Both the position numbers and the translations under genes were made by a program. Shown here in pieces: positions 20,370 through 30,154 of a DNA stretch of 64,000 nt. The first letter of the stretch is position 1. Every line of letters starts with the position of its first letter. Below the pieces are notes generated by a model. It saw nothing but the letters and a program-made list of their open reading frames with translations, was not told the origin of the DNA and ran no database searches. Where the stretch lies: assembly GCF_014698755.1 (NCBI RefSeq), contig NZ_JACJTO010000004.1, positions 99,225-163,224 of the forward strand, written 5' to 3'. This DNA comes from Aphanizomenon flos-aquae FACHB-1287. GTDB taxonomy: Bacteria > Cyanobacteriota > Cyanobacteriia > Cyanobacteriales > Nostocaceae.

Positions 20370-20885
20370 TCACTCAAACAACCGGAAATATGGATAACGC
20401 ACCGGTACACCAGGTTCTTTATCCAAATCAAAGTTAATTACTTCCCAGCAAGGTTCTGTAGCAGCATCAGAGCTAAACTCCACAGGTAAGCCATATAATC
20501 GCGCCCCCGTAGTAACTTCCCCTTGTCCAGAGCGCCAAGGTGTACTTCGCTCCAAATAGCCACTCATTAACTCTTGATAACGGTTAGCCACAATTATCCT
20601 CGTAGCCCGATAACCTTGAGTATAAAGCTTATCTAAAGCTTCATGAATTTCAAAGCGAATCCCATCAGGATGAGTATGTTGACGATACCACTCACCATCC
20701 CATCTGCGCCAGTGACGACCGGACTGTAAATGAACCAACTCCCCAGTTTGAGGTTCAGCTTCAAATGCACCATGACGAGGACACAAATAAGTATCCGTCA
20801 GTGTCAACGCTGAAATATTTTGGCGACAGTGGGGACACTGTATTTCAGGGCCAAATATCGGGTACTGAAAGCCTGGATTGATCAT
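20370..20885 (-). CDS. TIGR02652-like conserved cyanobacterial protein with zinc-ribbon-like cysteines
   Basis: I recognise this as a cyanobacteria-restricted conserved protein of unknown function (TIGR02652-like). The N-terminal part shows CPHCRQNI and, about 17 residues later, CPRHG, suggesting a small metal-binding ribbon. A tryptophan-rich segment (HWRRWDGEWYRQH) and a helical part (HEALDKLYTQGYRATRIIVANRYQELM) follow. I chose the ATG at 20885, giving MINPGFQYPIFGPE, because family members begin there. An in-frame ATG at 20927 would add 14 residues. There is no signal peptide or membrane segment. It is likely cytosolic and co-transcribed with the VOC gene. Confidence 0.78.
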   Translation of the reverse strand: MINPGFQYPIFGPEIQCPHCRQNISALTLTDTYLCPRHGAFEAEPQTGELVHLQSGRHWRRWDGEWYRQHTHPDGIRFEIHEALDKLYTQGYRATRIIVANRYQELMSGYLERSTPWRSGQGEVTTGARLYGLPVEFSSDAATEPCWEVINFDLDKEPGVPVRYPYFRLFE

Positions 20886-21127
20886 GAAGTGAGTATAAAC
20901 ATAGTATTGTTTTTGTGTCAGCACCAATAGGGTTAACTTTACACTCTGGTTTTGCTACTTTAGATAAGTTCCTCACTGGTATATTTAAAGGTAAAGATAG
21001 TTCCTGAGAACAAGTTTCACGACCGTCTGACCAGAAAAGGCCAAAGCCATGATATTTTGGTTTTATAACCAGCCTTCAAGGTTGGAGTTTCTCCAGTAGT
21101 CCACAGGTACTATATTTATATTCTATC

Positions 21128-21631
21128 GTGTCTATCTCTTCTGGCTGGAAATCTCCTGAAATTTCTCAAGCTGCTTTTGTGGCAGCCAATGCTGTGATTA
21201 TTGGTTCTGTAAGCATAGCAGCTAGAGCCAGTATTTGGTATGGCTCTGTAGTTAGAGGTGATATAGAACGGATTGAAATTGGTGAATGTACAAATATTCA
21301 AGACGGGGCTATTCTCCATAGCGACCCTGGTATGCCAACTATCTTAGAAGATCATGTTACTGTTGGACATCGGGCTGTTATACATTCTGCTTATGTTGAA
21401 CGTGGTAGTTTAATTGGTATTGGTGCAATTGTCTTAAATGGTGTTAGGGTTGGCACAGGTAGCATTATTGGTGCAGGTGCAGTAGTTACTAAAAATGTAC
21501 CCCCAGGTTCTCTAGTTGTCGGTCTCCCCGGTAAGGTCATTCGTCAACTTACTAGCACTGAAATCACCGAACTGATTGAACACGCCGAAAAATACTATCA
21601 ATTAGCCCTATTTCATGCTACTAATGGGTAA
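21128..21631 (+). CDS. Gamma-carbonic-anhydrase-like left-handed beta-helix protein
   Basis: The 167-residue protein is a hexapeptide-repeat (LbH) trimer-forming family member close to YrdA/PaaY and to the N-domain of CcmM. The [24 protein letters not shown] segment at about residues 40-65 and [13 protein letters not shown] at about 74-87 supply the three histidines of the zinc site. Later hexapeptides ([24 protein letters not shown]) complete the helix, and a short C-terminal alpha-helix follows. Carbonic anhydrase activity is known for some members only, so it is not certain here. The gene is preceded by a 200-base spacer and followed directly by an STRR tract. Confidence 0.88.
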   Translation: MSISSGWKSPEISQAAFVAANAVIIGSVSIAARASIWYGSVVRGDIERIEIGECTNIQDGAILHSDPGMPTILEDHVTVGHRAVIHSAYVERGSLIGIGAIVLNGVRVGTGSIIGAGAVVTKNVPPGSLVVGLPGKVIRQLTSTEITELIEHAEKYYQLALFHATNG

Positions 21632-21670
21632 CTGACCACGAACCACTAACCACTAACCACTGACAACTAA
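21629..21670. repeat. Heptamer short tandem repeat tract (STRR)
   Basis: ACTGACC, ACTAACC and ACTGACAACTAAC units begin at the stop codon of the hexapeptide-repeat protein and end about 100 bases before psbY. Confidence 0.8.
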
Positions 21671-21775
21671 CTTTTGATATAGAGGCTTGAAAAAATTGCC
21701 CACTTTAGATCACAATAAGAGTTGAGATCTGTTGGCAAAACTTAAGCTCTTTTAATTTACAGAGGATTTCTAAAT

Positions 21776-21901
21776 ATGGACATTGATAATCGTGTATTAT
21801 TTGTTTTAGCACCTATAGCAATCGCTGCCGGTTGGGCTGTTTTCAATATCGGCGCTGCTGCTATTAGACAAATACAAAACTTTTTGAGCAAAGAAGCGTA
21901 A
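21776..21901 (+). CDS. psbY: Photosystem II protein PsbY
   Basis: This 41-residue ORF encodes one membrane helix (about residues 7-30, [20 protein letters not shown]) followed by a polar tail [12 protein letters not shown]. The [13 protein letters not shown] core is characteristic of cyanobacterial PsbY, a peripheral low-molecular-weight subunit near cytochrome b559 in thylakoid photosystem II. A ribosome binding site AGAGGA lies nine bases before the ATG. The gene is shorter than usual automatic ORF cut-offs. It is followed closely by folC, though the two functions are unrelated. Confidence 0.9.
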   Translation: MDIDNRVLFVLAPIAIAAGWAVFNIGAAAIRQIQNFLSKEA

Positions 21902-21960
21902 TTTACATGAAAGGTGACAGGGGAGAGGGGAAAATTACCAATTACCAATTACCAGTTCCC

Positions 21961-23217
21961 ATGAATATAGATTCCCTGCTCCGTCCCTTTCAGTATTTTG
22001 GTGTGAATTTGGGATTATCCCGAATTGTCAATTTATTGGCAACTTTAGGAAATCCCCAGAACCAAGTATCAATTATTCATGTAGCTGGTACTAACGGCAA
22101 AGGTTCTGTTTGTGCTTATCTATCTGCGGTACTTACTGAGGCGGGTTATAAAACTGGACGTTACACATCCCCCCATTTGGTTGATTGGACAGAACGTATC
22201 TGTATTAATGAACAAGCAATTGATAATAATAAATTGTGTGAATTAATACTCCAAGTTCAAGCAGCAATTAGTCCAGATGAGGAATCTCCTACCCAATTTG
22301 AAGTAATTACCGCAGCAGCTTGGTTATATTTTGCACAACAACAAGTTGATATTGCTGTGATTGAGGTCGGGTTAGGAGGTCGTTTAGATGCAACTAATCT
22401 CTGTAATCATCCTTTAGTTACAATTATCACTTCTATTAGTAGAGAACACTGGCAAGAACTAGGACCGACTGTAGCCAATATTGCCAGAGAAAAAGCCGGA
22501 ATTCTCAAACCGGGATGTCCAGCAGTGGTAGGTTCATTACCAGCAGATGCGGAAAAAGTCGTGCAATTGCGGATTTTAGAATTACAATGCCCGATTTTTA
22601 CCCCCCAACCATCTCGTCAAATTGATCAAAATTGGGCAGAATATCAAAAAATTGAAAGTGATCAATTTATCAGATATCCATTATCATTACAGGGACAAAT
22701 TCAACTACATAATTCAGCTTTAGCATTAGCAGCTTTAGAAATTCTGCAAAAACAGAATTGGCAAATTTCTGAGGAAGCTATTATTAATGGTATGGCTAAA
22801 ACCAAGTGGCCAGGCAGAATGCAATGGATAACTTGGAAACAACAAAAACTCCTGATTGACGGTGCACATAACCCAGCTTCAGCTACAGTTTTACGTGATT
22901 ATGTAGATAGTTTTAAGACTACAAGTATCAATTGGGTCATGGGAATGCTGGCTAATAAAGATCATGGTGATATTTTTCGGGAACTTCTCAAACCAGGAGA
23001 TAAATTATATTTAGCTCCAGTACCCGACAGTAATTCGGCAGATTTGGCAGAATTAGCTCAGTTAGCAACATCAATTTGTCCAGATTTACATTTTTGTAAC
23101 ACCTATCCAGATGTATTTTCAGCTTTAGATGCTGCTTTTACAACTACAGATAATCAAGTTGTATTATGTGGTTCTTTGTATTTAATTGGTTATTTTTTGT
23201 CAGTGGTTAGTAGTTAG
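21961..23217 (+). CDS. folC: Folylpolyglutamate/dihydrofolate synthase
   Basis: FolC adds glutamate to dihydropteroate and folates in the cytosol using ATP. The P-loop VAGTNGKGSVCAYL lies at about residues 40-53, the omega-loop region GRYTSPHLVDWTERI follows, and the DGAHNPASA motif is near residue 302. I chose the ATG at 21961 (MNIDSLLRPFQYFG). The frame is open back to an ATG at 21907, but those extra 18 residues are encoded by a simple repeat (ATTACCA units) and are not family-like. The last codons (LSVVSS, stop) coincide with an STRR unit, so the repeat family has supplied the C-terminus. The length of 418 residues is normal. Confidence 0.94.
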   Translation: MNIDSLLRPFQYFGVNLGLSRIVNLLATLGNPQNQVSIIHVAGTNGKGSVCAYLSAVLTEAGYKTGRYTSPHLVDWTERICINEQAIDNNKLCELILQVQAAISPDEESPTQFEVITAAAWLYFAQQQVDIAVIEVGLGGRLDATNLCNHPLVTIITSISREHWQELGPTVANIAREKAGILKPGCPAVVGSLPADAEKVVQLRILELQCPIFTPQPSRQIDQNWAEYQKIESDQFIRYPLSLQGQIQLHNSALALAALEILQKQNWQISEEAIINGMAKTKWPGRMQWITWKQQKLLIDGAHNPASATVLRDYVDSFKTTSINWVMGMLANKDHGDIFRELLKPGDKLYLAPVPDSNSADLAELAQLATSICPDLHFCNTYPDVFSALDAAFTTTDNQVVLCGSLYLIGYFLSVVSS

Positions 23218-23223
23218 TTGTCA

Positions 23224-24522
23224 TTACCTATTATCCCACAATTGGGCGGCATCTTCCACAGCTTTATCAACTGTTTTCTGTCCTAACATAGCTGCTTGTA
23301 AATTTTCGTAAATTAATTTTTGTAAAAGTTTAGAATCTTTGAGTTTGGGAGTCAACACCTCAGCTTGTTGTAATTGTGTCGCACTAATTACCCGACCCTT
23401 TTCCGTTGTTGTAGCATTGCCAGGAATGTCCTTAAAATAATGATCAGACAATGCCTTAACTGTAGAAGGGAGAACATTAGCAGCTTTAGCAAAAGCTAAC
23501 TGATTTTGATCATTTGTAACAAATAAAGCAAACCTAACAGCCTGATCAGGATATTTGCTATCACGAGGAATAACTATATTCATCACAGCAACATTTTTCT
23601 TACCCGTATCACCCGTAATTTGTGGTGCTATTGCCGAAGCTTGGGCAACAGTAGGGGCATTATTAGCAATAGTTTTCAGAAATTCAGGACCAGAAGCTAA
23701 AAAAGCTGTTTCCCCAGCCTGGTATAAATCTATAGCGTGACGATGCCCTTGAGTTAAAGATTCTTTAGGTAACAAACCTTTTGTATACAAATCCACCCAA
23801 TACTGAAAAGCGGCCTTACCTTGGGGAGTATTGAAACGAGCTTTACCTTCAGCATCAACTAGAGTAACACCCATTTGTACCAATGATTCCAGCACCTCAC
23901 CAGAGTCCTGGGGGACAAAGGTAGCAAAGAAAGCATACTTACCAGTTTTCTCCTTAATTTGTTGTGCTGCTTGCCCTAATTCTGCGTAAGTGGCAGGAGG
24001 TTTTGCAATACCTGCCCGTTTTAATAAATCGGTGTTATAAATGGTTAATCGCGTGGTGAGATACCAAGGAATCCCAAAACTCTTCCCATTCAGACTACTT
24101 GCTTGCCAAATATTTGGTAAATAGGTAGAACGGATTTGACTGGTCACCTTAGTATCTAAATCTAACCAAGCATTTTTTCCTGCCAATTGGGAAGCAAAAT
24201 CGGGATTAAGGTTAACAACATCAGGTGGCGTTTTTGCTGAAACTGCTGTTAAAATCTTATTTTCCATAGCAGACCAAGGCACATCTACCCATTTTACCTT
24301 GATACTTGGGTTTTGTGATTCAAATGTCTGAATTAGACCTTGGAAATAGTTGGTAAATTGCGGTTGGAGTTGCATTGTCCAAAATTCAATCGTAGCGGGG
24401 GCTGTTGCGGTAGATTTTGGGTAATTGTTAACATTGCTTGTGCTACAACTAACAATCCAGCTAGTAAACAAGCCTAGTAATGATAAACAAAACAGTTGTT
24501 TAAATTTTTGCAATTGCATCAT
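23224..24522 (-). CDS. ABC transporter sugar-binding lipoprotein (solute-binding protein family 1)
   Basis: The 432-residue protein carries a lipoprotein signal peptide with lipobox IVSC (cysteine near residue 26) and a family 1 solute-binding fold. FWTMQLQPQFTNYFQGLIQTFESQNP follows the linker; LDLDTKV and PWYLTTRLTIYNTDLLKRAG are typical of carbohydrate-binding members. It should be anchored on the periplasmic face of the plasma membrane and deliver a sugar to a permease. No permease or ATPase gene is adjacent, so the transporter partner lies elsewhere. It ends six bases from the convergent folC stop codon. The substrate is not deducible. Confidence 0.9.
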   Translation of the reverse strand: MMQLQKFKQLFCLSLLGLFTSWIVSCSTSNVNNYPKSTATAPATIEFWTMQLQPQFTNYFQGLIQTFESQNPSIKVKWVDVPWSAMENKILTAVSAKTPPDVVNLNPDFASQLAGKNAWLDLDTKVTSQIRSTYLPNIWQASSLNGKSFGIPWYLTTRLTIYNTDLLKRAGIAKPPATYAELGQAAQQIKEKTGKYAFFATFVPQDSGEVLESLVQMGVTLVDAEGKARFNTPQGKAAFQYWVDLYTKGLLPKESLTQGHRHAIDLYQAGETAFLASGPEFLKTIANNAPTVAQASAIAPQITGDTGKKNVAVMNIVIPRDSKYPDQAVRFALFVTNDQNQLAFAKAANVLPSTVKALSDHYFKDIPGNATTTEKGRVISATQLQQAEVLTPKLKDSKLLQKLIYENLQAAMLGQKTVDKAVEDAAQLWDNR

Positions 24523-24705
24523 TGTGTAAGGTGGTGGTACTTTGAAAATTAATTGCGGTAAAAAGAAGATGGAGAATTGTGTAAATTATAGGGTATATCA
24601 ATTGTAGTAAGAGGTAATAGATCATGAGTAATTGAGAAAAGTTTTTGATCGGACAACTGACAACAAACCTAAATATTTTCCCTTAGTAATCTAGCAGGTC
24701 AAACT

Positions 24706-25812
24706 GTGATTAAAGCCTTCACTAGTTTTTTTGGTAAAGCCAATAAAGCTATTGGTATTGAATTAGCTCCAGAACGGGTGAGCGTAGTCCAACTACGTAA
24801 ACAACACCAAAGCTTAAAAATCGAATCTCTGACAACAGTACCAGTCCCAGAAGGTATATTTACCAATGGTCAAATTACTGATTCTCCGAGAATGTCCGAA
24901 ATTATTCAGCAGGTCATTGCTGAAAGTAAAACTAAAGCCTCTCATGTTGTTGCTTGCATACCAGGACAAAATGCTATTGTGCGGGTGATTTCTGTGCCGT
25001 CTGAATTAGACGATAAAGAGTTGCGGGACATGGTAGTTAACCATGAAGCGTCTTTATATTTACCTTACCCCAGAGAAGAAGCTGATGTTGACTGTCAAAA
25101 ACTGGGGCTTTTTATAGATGAAGACGGGATTGAGAAGGTGCAAGTTCTATTAGTTGCAACTCGTAAAGATGTCACACAAACCTATTTGAATACTTTTGAA
25201 CAAGCCGGATTAATTGTTGATGTTTTAGAAATTAACAGTTTTGCAATCATTCGTACTGTTCGTGAGCAATTAAAGATGTTTGGAGCCGAAGAAGCAGCGG
25301 TGTTAGTTGACATTGAGTTTGATAGTACAGAGATTGCCATTATTATCAATGGTGTGCCACAATTTTCTCGAACAGTGCCTATCGGTACATATCAACTGCA
25401 AAGTGCATTATCAAGGTCTATGAATTTACCAGCGTCACGGGATATGGATATGTTGGAAAGTATTACTATCCCCACAACTATACCAGATTCAGTCAATACT
25501 GGCATAACTGGGAGTAATCCTGGTATGGCCTCTATGTTGAAGGTTCTGGGAGAATTAGTTGGTGAATTGCGTCGTTCTATTGATTTTTATATTACTCAAA
25601 GTGAAAATCTAGAAGTCGTGCAAATTCTGTTAGCAGGTCCTGGAGGAGGATTACCACAAATTGATGAGTTTTTTCATCAAAGATTGAGTTTACCCACTGT
25701 CCAAATAGACCCGATTGCTTCTTTGTCTTTGGAGGTAGATACTGAAAAATATCCTTTAATTAAACGTCCTGGTTTAAGTATTATTCTGGGTTTAGGAATG
25801 CGAGGGGTATAA
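24706..25812 (+). CDS. pilM: Type IV pilus assembly protein PilM
   Basis: PilM is an actin-like ATP-binding protein on the cytoplasmic side of the type IV pilus machine that binds the N-terminus of PilN. The start is GTG; it encodes the expected FGKANKAIGIELAPERVSVVQL opening. Actin-fold phosphate loops are visible in EEAAVLVDIEFDSTEIAIII near residue 195 and in the VQILLAGPGGGLPQIDEFF segment near residue 306. At 368 residues it has the normal length. It is the first of four tightly spaced plus-strand genes; pilN starts three bases after its stop codon. In cyanobacteria these pili serve motility and DNA uptake. Confidence 0.95.
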   Translation: MIKAFTSFFGKANKAIGIELAPERVSVVQLRKQHQSLKIESLTTVPVPEGIFTNGQITDSPRMSEIIQQVIAESKTKASHVVACIPGQNAIVRVISVPSELDDKELRDMVVNHEASLYLPYPREEADVDCQKLGLFIDEDGIEKVQVLLVATRKDVTQTYLNTFEQAGLIVDVLEINSFAIIRTVREQLKMFGAEEAAVLVDIEFDSTEIAIIINGVPQFSRTVPIGTYQLQSALSRSMNLPASRDMDMLESITIPTTIPDSVNTGITGSNPGMASMLKVLGELVGELRRSIDFYITQSENLEVVQILLAGPGGGLPQIDEFFHQRLSLPTVQIDPIASLSLEVDTEKYPLIKRPGLSIILGLGMRGV

Positions 25813-25815
25813 TAA

Positions 25816-26613
25816 ATGTACAGCTTAGATATTAACTTTCTCAATGATCGTCCAGAATATCAAAAAATAAATCCCAAGAAACCTGACAAACCACCTATTC
25901 AATTAGGTGATTTCATTCCAGTTTATATAGGGCTGGGAGTGGGTTTAATAGTACCTGGCTTGGTGTTTATAAGTTCTTCAATTCTGGAAGGAAAAACCGC
26001 TGAAGTGAATCAGGAAATTACCAAGCTAGAGGAAGAAATTAAGGTTTTAGATGGCAAAGTAGCCAATATTGACAAGTTCAGGGCGGAAATAACTAGCATT
26101 AATAGCCAAAATAAGGCTTTAGTAACAGTTTTTGATCAAATACGTCCTTGGTCTGCTATGTTACAGGATTTACGCGATCGCATTCCTGATAAGGTGCAAA
26201 TTGAAACTATTAAGCAAACTGCTCCCCCTCCTCCTGGTGCAAATCCTGTGGCTGCAACCCCTGGTAATAATGCTACTCAAACTGCTGGATTCTTGGAAAT
26301 TTCTGGTTTTGCAATTTCCTATAGCTTGGTTAATGATTTTTCCCTGAGTCTACAACAATCTAAATTTTTGAATGAAACCAAAATTATCAAAGCAGAATTA
26401 GTGGACGCAACAGCTATTACGGGTTTTATACCGCCAAAAACAGAGAAAGCAAATGCAACAATTAAACCTCCTCAAGTAGTTAAATACACTATCAAAGCAG
26501 GTTTAAGTAGTGTGCCAGCATCTGATTTAATTCCCGAATTAGAGAAAAAAGGCACCGTCGGACTAGTAGATAGACTTCGTAATATCAAAAAAGTAGGAGT
26601 CATTGGCAAATGA
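25816..26613 (+). CDS. pilN: Type IV pilus assembly protein PilN
   Basis: PilN is a bitopic inner-membrane protein of the pilus alignment complex. The short cytoplasmic N-terminus SLDINFLNDRPEY corresponds to the conserved PilM-binding segment (INLLP-like). One membrane helix follows at about residues 33-53, then a coiled coil (EVNQEITKLEEEIKVLDGKV) and a periplasmic ferredoxin-like domain. A proline-rich and alanine-rich loop lies near residue 138. The length of 265 residues is somewhat above the proteobacterial homologue. It overlaps pilO by four bases (ATGA), which points to translational coupling. Confidence 0.93.
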   Translation: MYSLDINFLNDRPEYQKINPKKPDKPPIQLGDFIPVYIGLGVGLIVPGLVFISSSILEGKTAEVNQEITKLEEEIKVLDGKVANIDKFRAEITSINSQNKALVTVFDQIRPWSAMLQDLRDRIPDKVQIETIKQTAPPPPGANPVAATPGNNATQTAGFLEISGFAISYSLVNDFSLSLQQSKFLNETKIIKAELVDATAITGFIPPKTEKANATIKPPQVVKYTIKAGLSSVPASDLIPELEKKGTVGLVDRLRNIKKVGVIGK

Positions 26614-27362
26614 CATTTAGTGATGATTTAAATTCTCCTATCCCAATCACCCAGATTCAAGATTCTACCCCTGTTGTTTTTGGTGTCACCTTAACACCAA
26701 CTATTATTGGTGGTTTGGTCGGCTTTTTAGGTGTAGCCAGTGCAGCTTATATGCTTCTCAATATGGCAATGCCCGCATGGGATACTTATCAGCAGCAACT
26801 AGCTAAACGAGATGAACTACAAATTAGTGTTAATCAAAAAAAGATCCAAGCGCAACAAATTGATAAAGTATTAGCAGATTTAGCGACATCTAAGGAACAA
26901 CAAAAACGAGTTTTAGCTTTATTTGCTAATGAAAAAAGTTTGGATACCCTATTATTAGATACCAGTCGGTTAATAGATTCTAGTAATAGACAGGCCTTAG
27001 GCAATGCCATTAGAGCTAAAATGAAAAGCTTTACCCCCGTTTCTGACAAATCTGTTCCAGTGGACGATGGTAGTCTTGGTGTAGAAGTTAACAATAAACT
27101 GAAACGCAGCATTATCAATGTAGAAATTGAGGGCAATTTTGCCCAAACTCAATCAATTATCCGAAATATTGAGCGATTACAGCCTTTATTGTTAGTTAAA
27201 AACTATAATTCTCGATTGTCTGCACCGGAAATGTCAGAGGACAAAGATAACCCTGTTCCCATTGGTATCGGTAAACTGACAACCAGTTTCGCGTTAGAGG
27301 CTTTAATGCCACTAAATGCTGAGGAAGTAGCAGATTTAGCGGCTAAAGCACCGAAAAAATAA
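26610..27362 (+). CDS. pilO: Type IV pilus assembly protein PilO
   Basis: PilO partners PilN in the inner-membrane alignment complex. A single membrane helix is at about residues 27-50 (PTIIGGLVGFLGVASAAYMLL). A coiled coil (TYQQQLAKRDELQISVNQKK) and a periplasmic domain follow. The 250 residues fit the cyanobacterial form. No pilP lipoprotein gene follows, as is usual in cyanobacteria; pilQ comes next after 146 bases. Confidence 0.92.
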   Translation: MTFSDDLNSPIPITQIQDSTPVVFGVTLTPTIIGGLVGFLGVASAAYMLLNMAMPAWDTYQQQLAKRDELQISVNQKKIQAQQIDKVLADLATSKEQQKRVLALFANEKSLDTLLLDTSRLIDSSNRQALGNAIRAKMKSFTPVSDKSVPVDDGSLGVEVNNKLKRSIINVEIEGNFAQTQSIIRNIERLQPLLLVKNYNSRLSAPEMSEDKDNPVPIGIGKLTTSFALEALMPLNAEEVADLAAKAPKK

Positions 27363-27496
27363 ATAAATTTGATTGCTAAGGGCAATCCTTCGACTTCTTT
27401 CAGGAATTCGCAGGTAAGACGTAAAATCAAATATACTCCCTGTTTCCTATTCTCCACTCCTTGCTATCCTTGACAATTTAGACTTTTATTTTATTT

Positions 27497-27511
27497 GAGG
27501 AATAAACTGTG
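27497..27511 (+). promoter_or_regulatory. Ribosome binding site deciding the GTG start of pilQ
   Basis: GAGGA stands seven bases before a GTG codon that opens a proper signal peptide (KQFYNGVFVSGATACVLLAA). No in-frame ATG fits the protein N-terminus. Confidence 0.75.
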
Positions 27512-29932
27512 AAACAGTTTTATAATGGTGTTTTCGTATCCGGTGCGACCGCTTGTGTACTATTAGCTGCCCAACCAGTTTTAGCACAGTTAACACGGGT
27601 TACTGATGTTCAACTCAATCCCATTCCGGGAGGACTCAGTGTGATTTTAAAAACCACTGCTGGAAATCGTCCTCAACTATTTACTACCAAAAAAGATAAA
27701 TCTTTGGTTACGGATGTGATTAATGCTCAATTACGTTTACCTAAGGGTAGTTATTTCCGTCAAGAAAAACCAGCACCGGGAATTGCAGTTATTGAAGTTA
27801 AACAGTTAAATGCTAATAGTATTCGGGTGACGGTTACAGGTGTTGATACTGTACCCAATAATCAGCCCTTGGTCGGACAAAACAATAATATTATTTTAGG
27901 CTTTACCACTACCGCAAATTCAACAGTATTAACTAATGCTCAACCTGTAGAAAAAGTATCCCCTTCATCAGCTAATACCAATAATACCAATCCCGTAGAA
28001 AAATTACCAGTATTACCAGCTACCACACTTGAATCTAAATCAGGGGAATCTATTAAACAGCCAGATGTACTGATTCCTAATCCCCAAGTCATTATTGATG
28101 GTAAAATTGCTGAACCTGCAGGACCTAATCAACCTTATAATCAAGCTCCTCCTTTCTTACCTAGAGCCGTTGCTCCACCAGTAGGAGATATTACGCAATC
28201 TACTATTGATACATCACCGAGTGCGATTGATTTAGGGACTCAGGAACGAGTTCCCCGCTTGGTATTACGTGATGCACCTGTGAGGGAGGTTTTATCACTG
28301 TTGGCTCGCGCTGCTAATTTAAATGTAGTTTATATCGGTGGTGAAGCAGAAAAAACACCAGGTGCGGAAGGTGCAACTAAGACATCTCAGACAATTTCCC
28401 TAGATATAGAAAATGAACCTGTACAAGATGTTTTTAACTATGTACTGCGGTTGAGTGGTTTAGAAGCTAACCGCACGGGACGCACGATTTTTGTAGGAGC
28501 TAAATTGCCTAATTCCACCCGTGATACTGTCATGCGGAGTTTACGGTTAAATCAGGTAACGGTGGGAGTGGCGTTAAATTTCTTAGTGGGTTTGGGTGCG
28601 GAAAGTGCTGTCAGCCGTGAAAGACAAGTGACTAGTGTTAATGCTGTAGCCGTTGGTGCGGCGGTATCTCCAATTACCCAAACTCAAACAACTACGGAAA
28701 CAAAAGTAGAAACTCAACGGATTGACTATAAGGACTCAACACCTTTACTGAGGGGTTTACAGGCATTAGGAGACGAGCGTACCAATTCTGTAACGTTGAT
28801 TGGTAATCCTAAGCTGGTAGAAATGGCAACAAGTCAATTAGTTCAGCTTGATGTCCGTCGTCGGCAAGTGGTGGTAAATGTCAAAATTATTGATGTCAAC
28901 CTTTCTGGTATTCAAGACTCTAACACGAGTTTTTCCTTTGGTCTTGGTAATAGCTTCTTTGTGAGTGATGGTGGTGCAGCAGCGTTTAATTTTGGTGGTG
29001 TTAATCCTCCTAGTCAATCTACTGCCATTGATAGCGCATTCAGTCCAGCGGTAACAAAAGTTCCGTTACCAAGCGGAGCTACTTTTGGACCGTTTTTTGA
29101 TTATCAACCGAATTCACCCTTTGGCACTCCAGGTAATAATAATACCATATTACCTAGTGGTGATTTAATTAATGGTTCACCAAATAATAGGTATTATGTA
29201 CGCCCAAATTTTGGTACAGATGCGAATCCTTTACAACCAGGTATTTCAGAATTACAAGATGGAAAAATAACATACGCAGTTCCTCAGTTATTCCAATATC
29301 CTAAGCGGTTGTTAGCTAGTTTGACCGCTAAAGTTACAAGTGGTAATGCTAAGATTTTGACTGACCCAACTTTAATTGTCCAAGAAGGTCAAACGGCCAA
29401 TGTGAACTTGACTCAAGAAGTAGTAGGAAATATTACGTTGAGAATAACTGATACTGTTGGTGGAACTAGGACAGAAAAAACGCTTGATAAACAAAAAGTT
29501 GGCTTAACATTGAATGTAAAAATTGAACGGATTGATGATAATGGTTTCGTTTCTCTATCAGTTGGACCTACTGTCAACTCACCTACGGGTTCAGAAGATA
29601 CAGGAAATGGAAGGATCTCTTTAGTCGCTGAACGCTCCATTCAATCTGGCTTGATTCGCTTGCGAGATGGTCAAACACTTATTCTTTCCGGTATTATTCA
29701 AGATCAAGATCGAACAACTGTTTCCAAATTACCAATCTTGGGTGATATTCCTCTGCTGGGTGCGCTGTTTAGAAAAACGAATAGACAAAATGAACGCAGA
29801 GAGGTAATTGTTTTACTGACACCTCAAATTATGGATGACTCGGAGCGTTCTAGTTATGGTTATAATTACACACCTAGTCCCCAGATCCGGCAAGTTCTGG
29901 AACGTCAGGGGGTAAGGGTTCAGCCTCGGTAG
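27509..29932 (+). CDS. pilQ: Type IV pilus secretin PilQ
   Basis: PilQ forms the outer-membrane ring through which the pilus passes. An 807-residue precursor starts at GTG with a signal peptide ending around AAQPVLA. An AMIN domain (about residues 30-130) is followed by a proline- and asparagine-rich linker to about 245. A secretin short N-domain (VPRLVLRDAPVREVLSLLARAANLNVVYIGG), a second N-domain with the NPKLVEMA segment, and the C-terminal secretin barrel complete the protein. The barrel includes VTSGNAKILTDPTLIVQEGQ and ends near KLPILGDIPLLGALFRKT. The order and length are as expected for cyanobacteria. It closes the pilMNOQ operon; no obvious terminator follows before the inverted-repeat element. 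Confidence 0.95.
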   Translation: MKQFYNGVFVSGATACVLLAAQPVLAQLTRVTDVQLNPIPGGLSVILKTTAGNRPQLFTTKKDKSLVTDVINAQLRLPKGSYFRQEKPAPGIAVIEVKQLNANSIRVTVTGVDTVPNNQPLVGQNNNIILGFTTTANSTVLTNAQPVEKVSPSSANTNNTNPVEKLPVLPATTLESKSGESIKQPDVLIPNPQVIIDGKIAEPAGPNQPYNQAPPFLPRAVAPPVGDITQSTIDTSPSAIDLGTQERVPRLVLRDAPVREVLSLLARAANLNVVYIGGEAEKTPGAEGATKTSQTISLDIENEPVQDVFNYVLRLSGLEANRTGRTIFVGAKLPNSTRDTVMRSLRLNQVTVGVALNFLVGLGAESAVSRERQVTSVNAVAVGAAVSPITQTQTTTETKVETQRIDYKDSTPLLRGLQALGDERTNSVTLIGNPKLVEMATSQLVQLDVRRRQVVVNVKIIDVNLSGIQDSNTSFSFGLGNSFFVSDGGAAAFNFGGVNPPSQSTAIDSAFSPAVTKVPLPSGATFGPFFDYQPNSPFGTPGNNNTILPSGDLINGSPNNRYYVRPNFGTDANPLQPGISELQDGKITYAVPQLFQYPKRLLASLTAKVTSGNAKILTDPTLIVQEGQTANVNLTQEVVGNITLRITDTVGGTRTEKTLDKQKVGLTLNVKIERIDDNGFVSLSVGPTVNSPTGSEDTGNGRISLVAERSIQSGLIRLRDGQTLILSGIIQDQDRTTVSKLPILGDIPLLGALFRKTNRQNERREVIVLLTPQIMDDSERSSYGYNYTPSPQIRQVLERQGVRVQPR

Positions 29933-29966
29933 TTGGTGATCAGAAAATAGGCTGAAACCCCCGTAA

Positions 29967-30075
29967 TTACAGCATTTCTCGGTGTTATGAGGTACATATC
30001 TAGCAGGTAAGATGCCCGCACCACAGGAGTTTGACAATTCAATTTTATACCTCATAAGATCGGAAAATGCTGTAA
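29967..30075. mobile_element. MITE-like element with 28-bp terminal inverted repeats
   Basis: The arms at 29967-29994 and 30048-30075 start and end with TTACAGCATTT and its complement, and match at most of 28 positions. The 53-base centre contains GCAGGTAAGATGCCCGCACC, itself a common cyanobacterial palindromic motif. It has no coding capacity. Clear target-site duplications are not visible, so the mobile nature is inferred from structure. It lies just after pilQ. Confidence 0.65.
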
Positions 30076-30154
30076 TACTTAAATCTTTTAGGAATTTTTA
30101 GTAATTGTTTGAAAAGTATTAGGTATGTGAATATACTATCAGTGCTTGATATAA

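Noticed and set aside
21907..21960. Upstream ATG for folC giving an 18-residue extension
   Set aside because: The extension is translated from a simple ATTACCA repeat; the family N-terminus begins at 21961.
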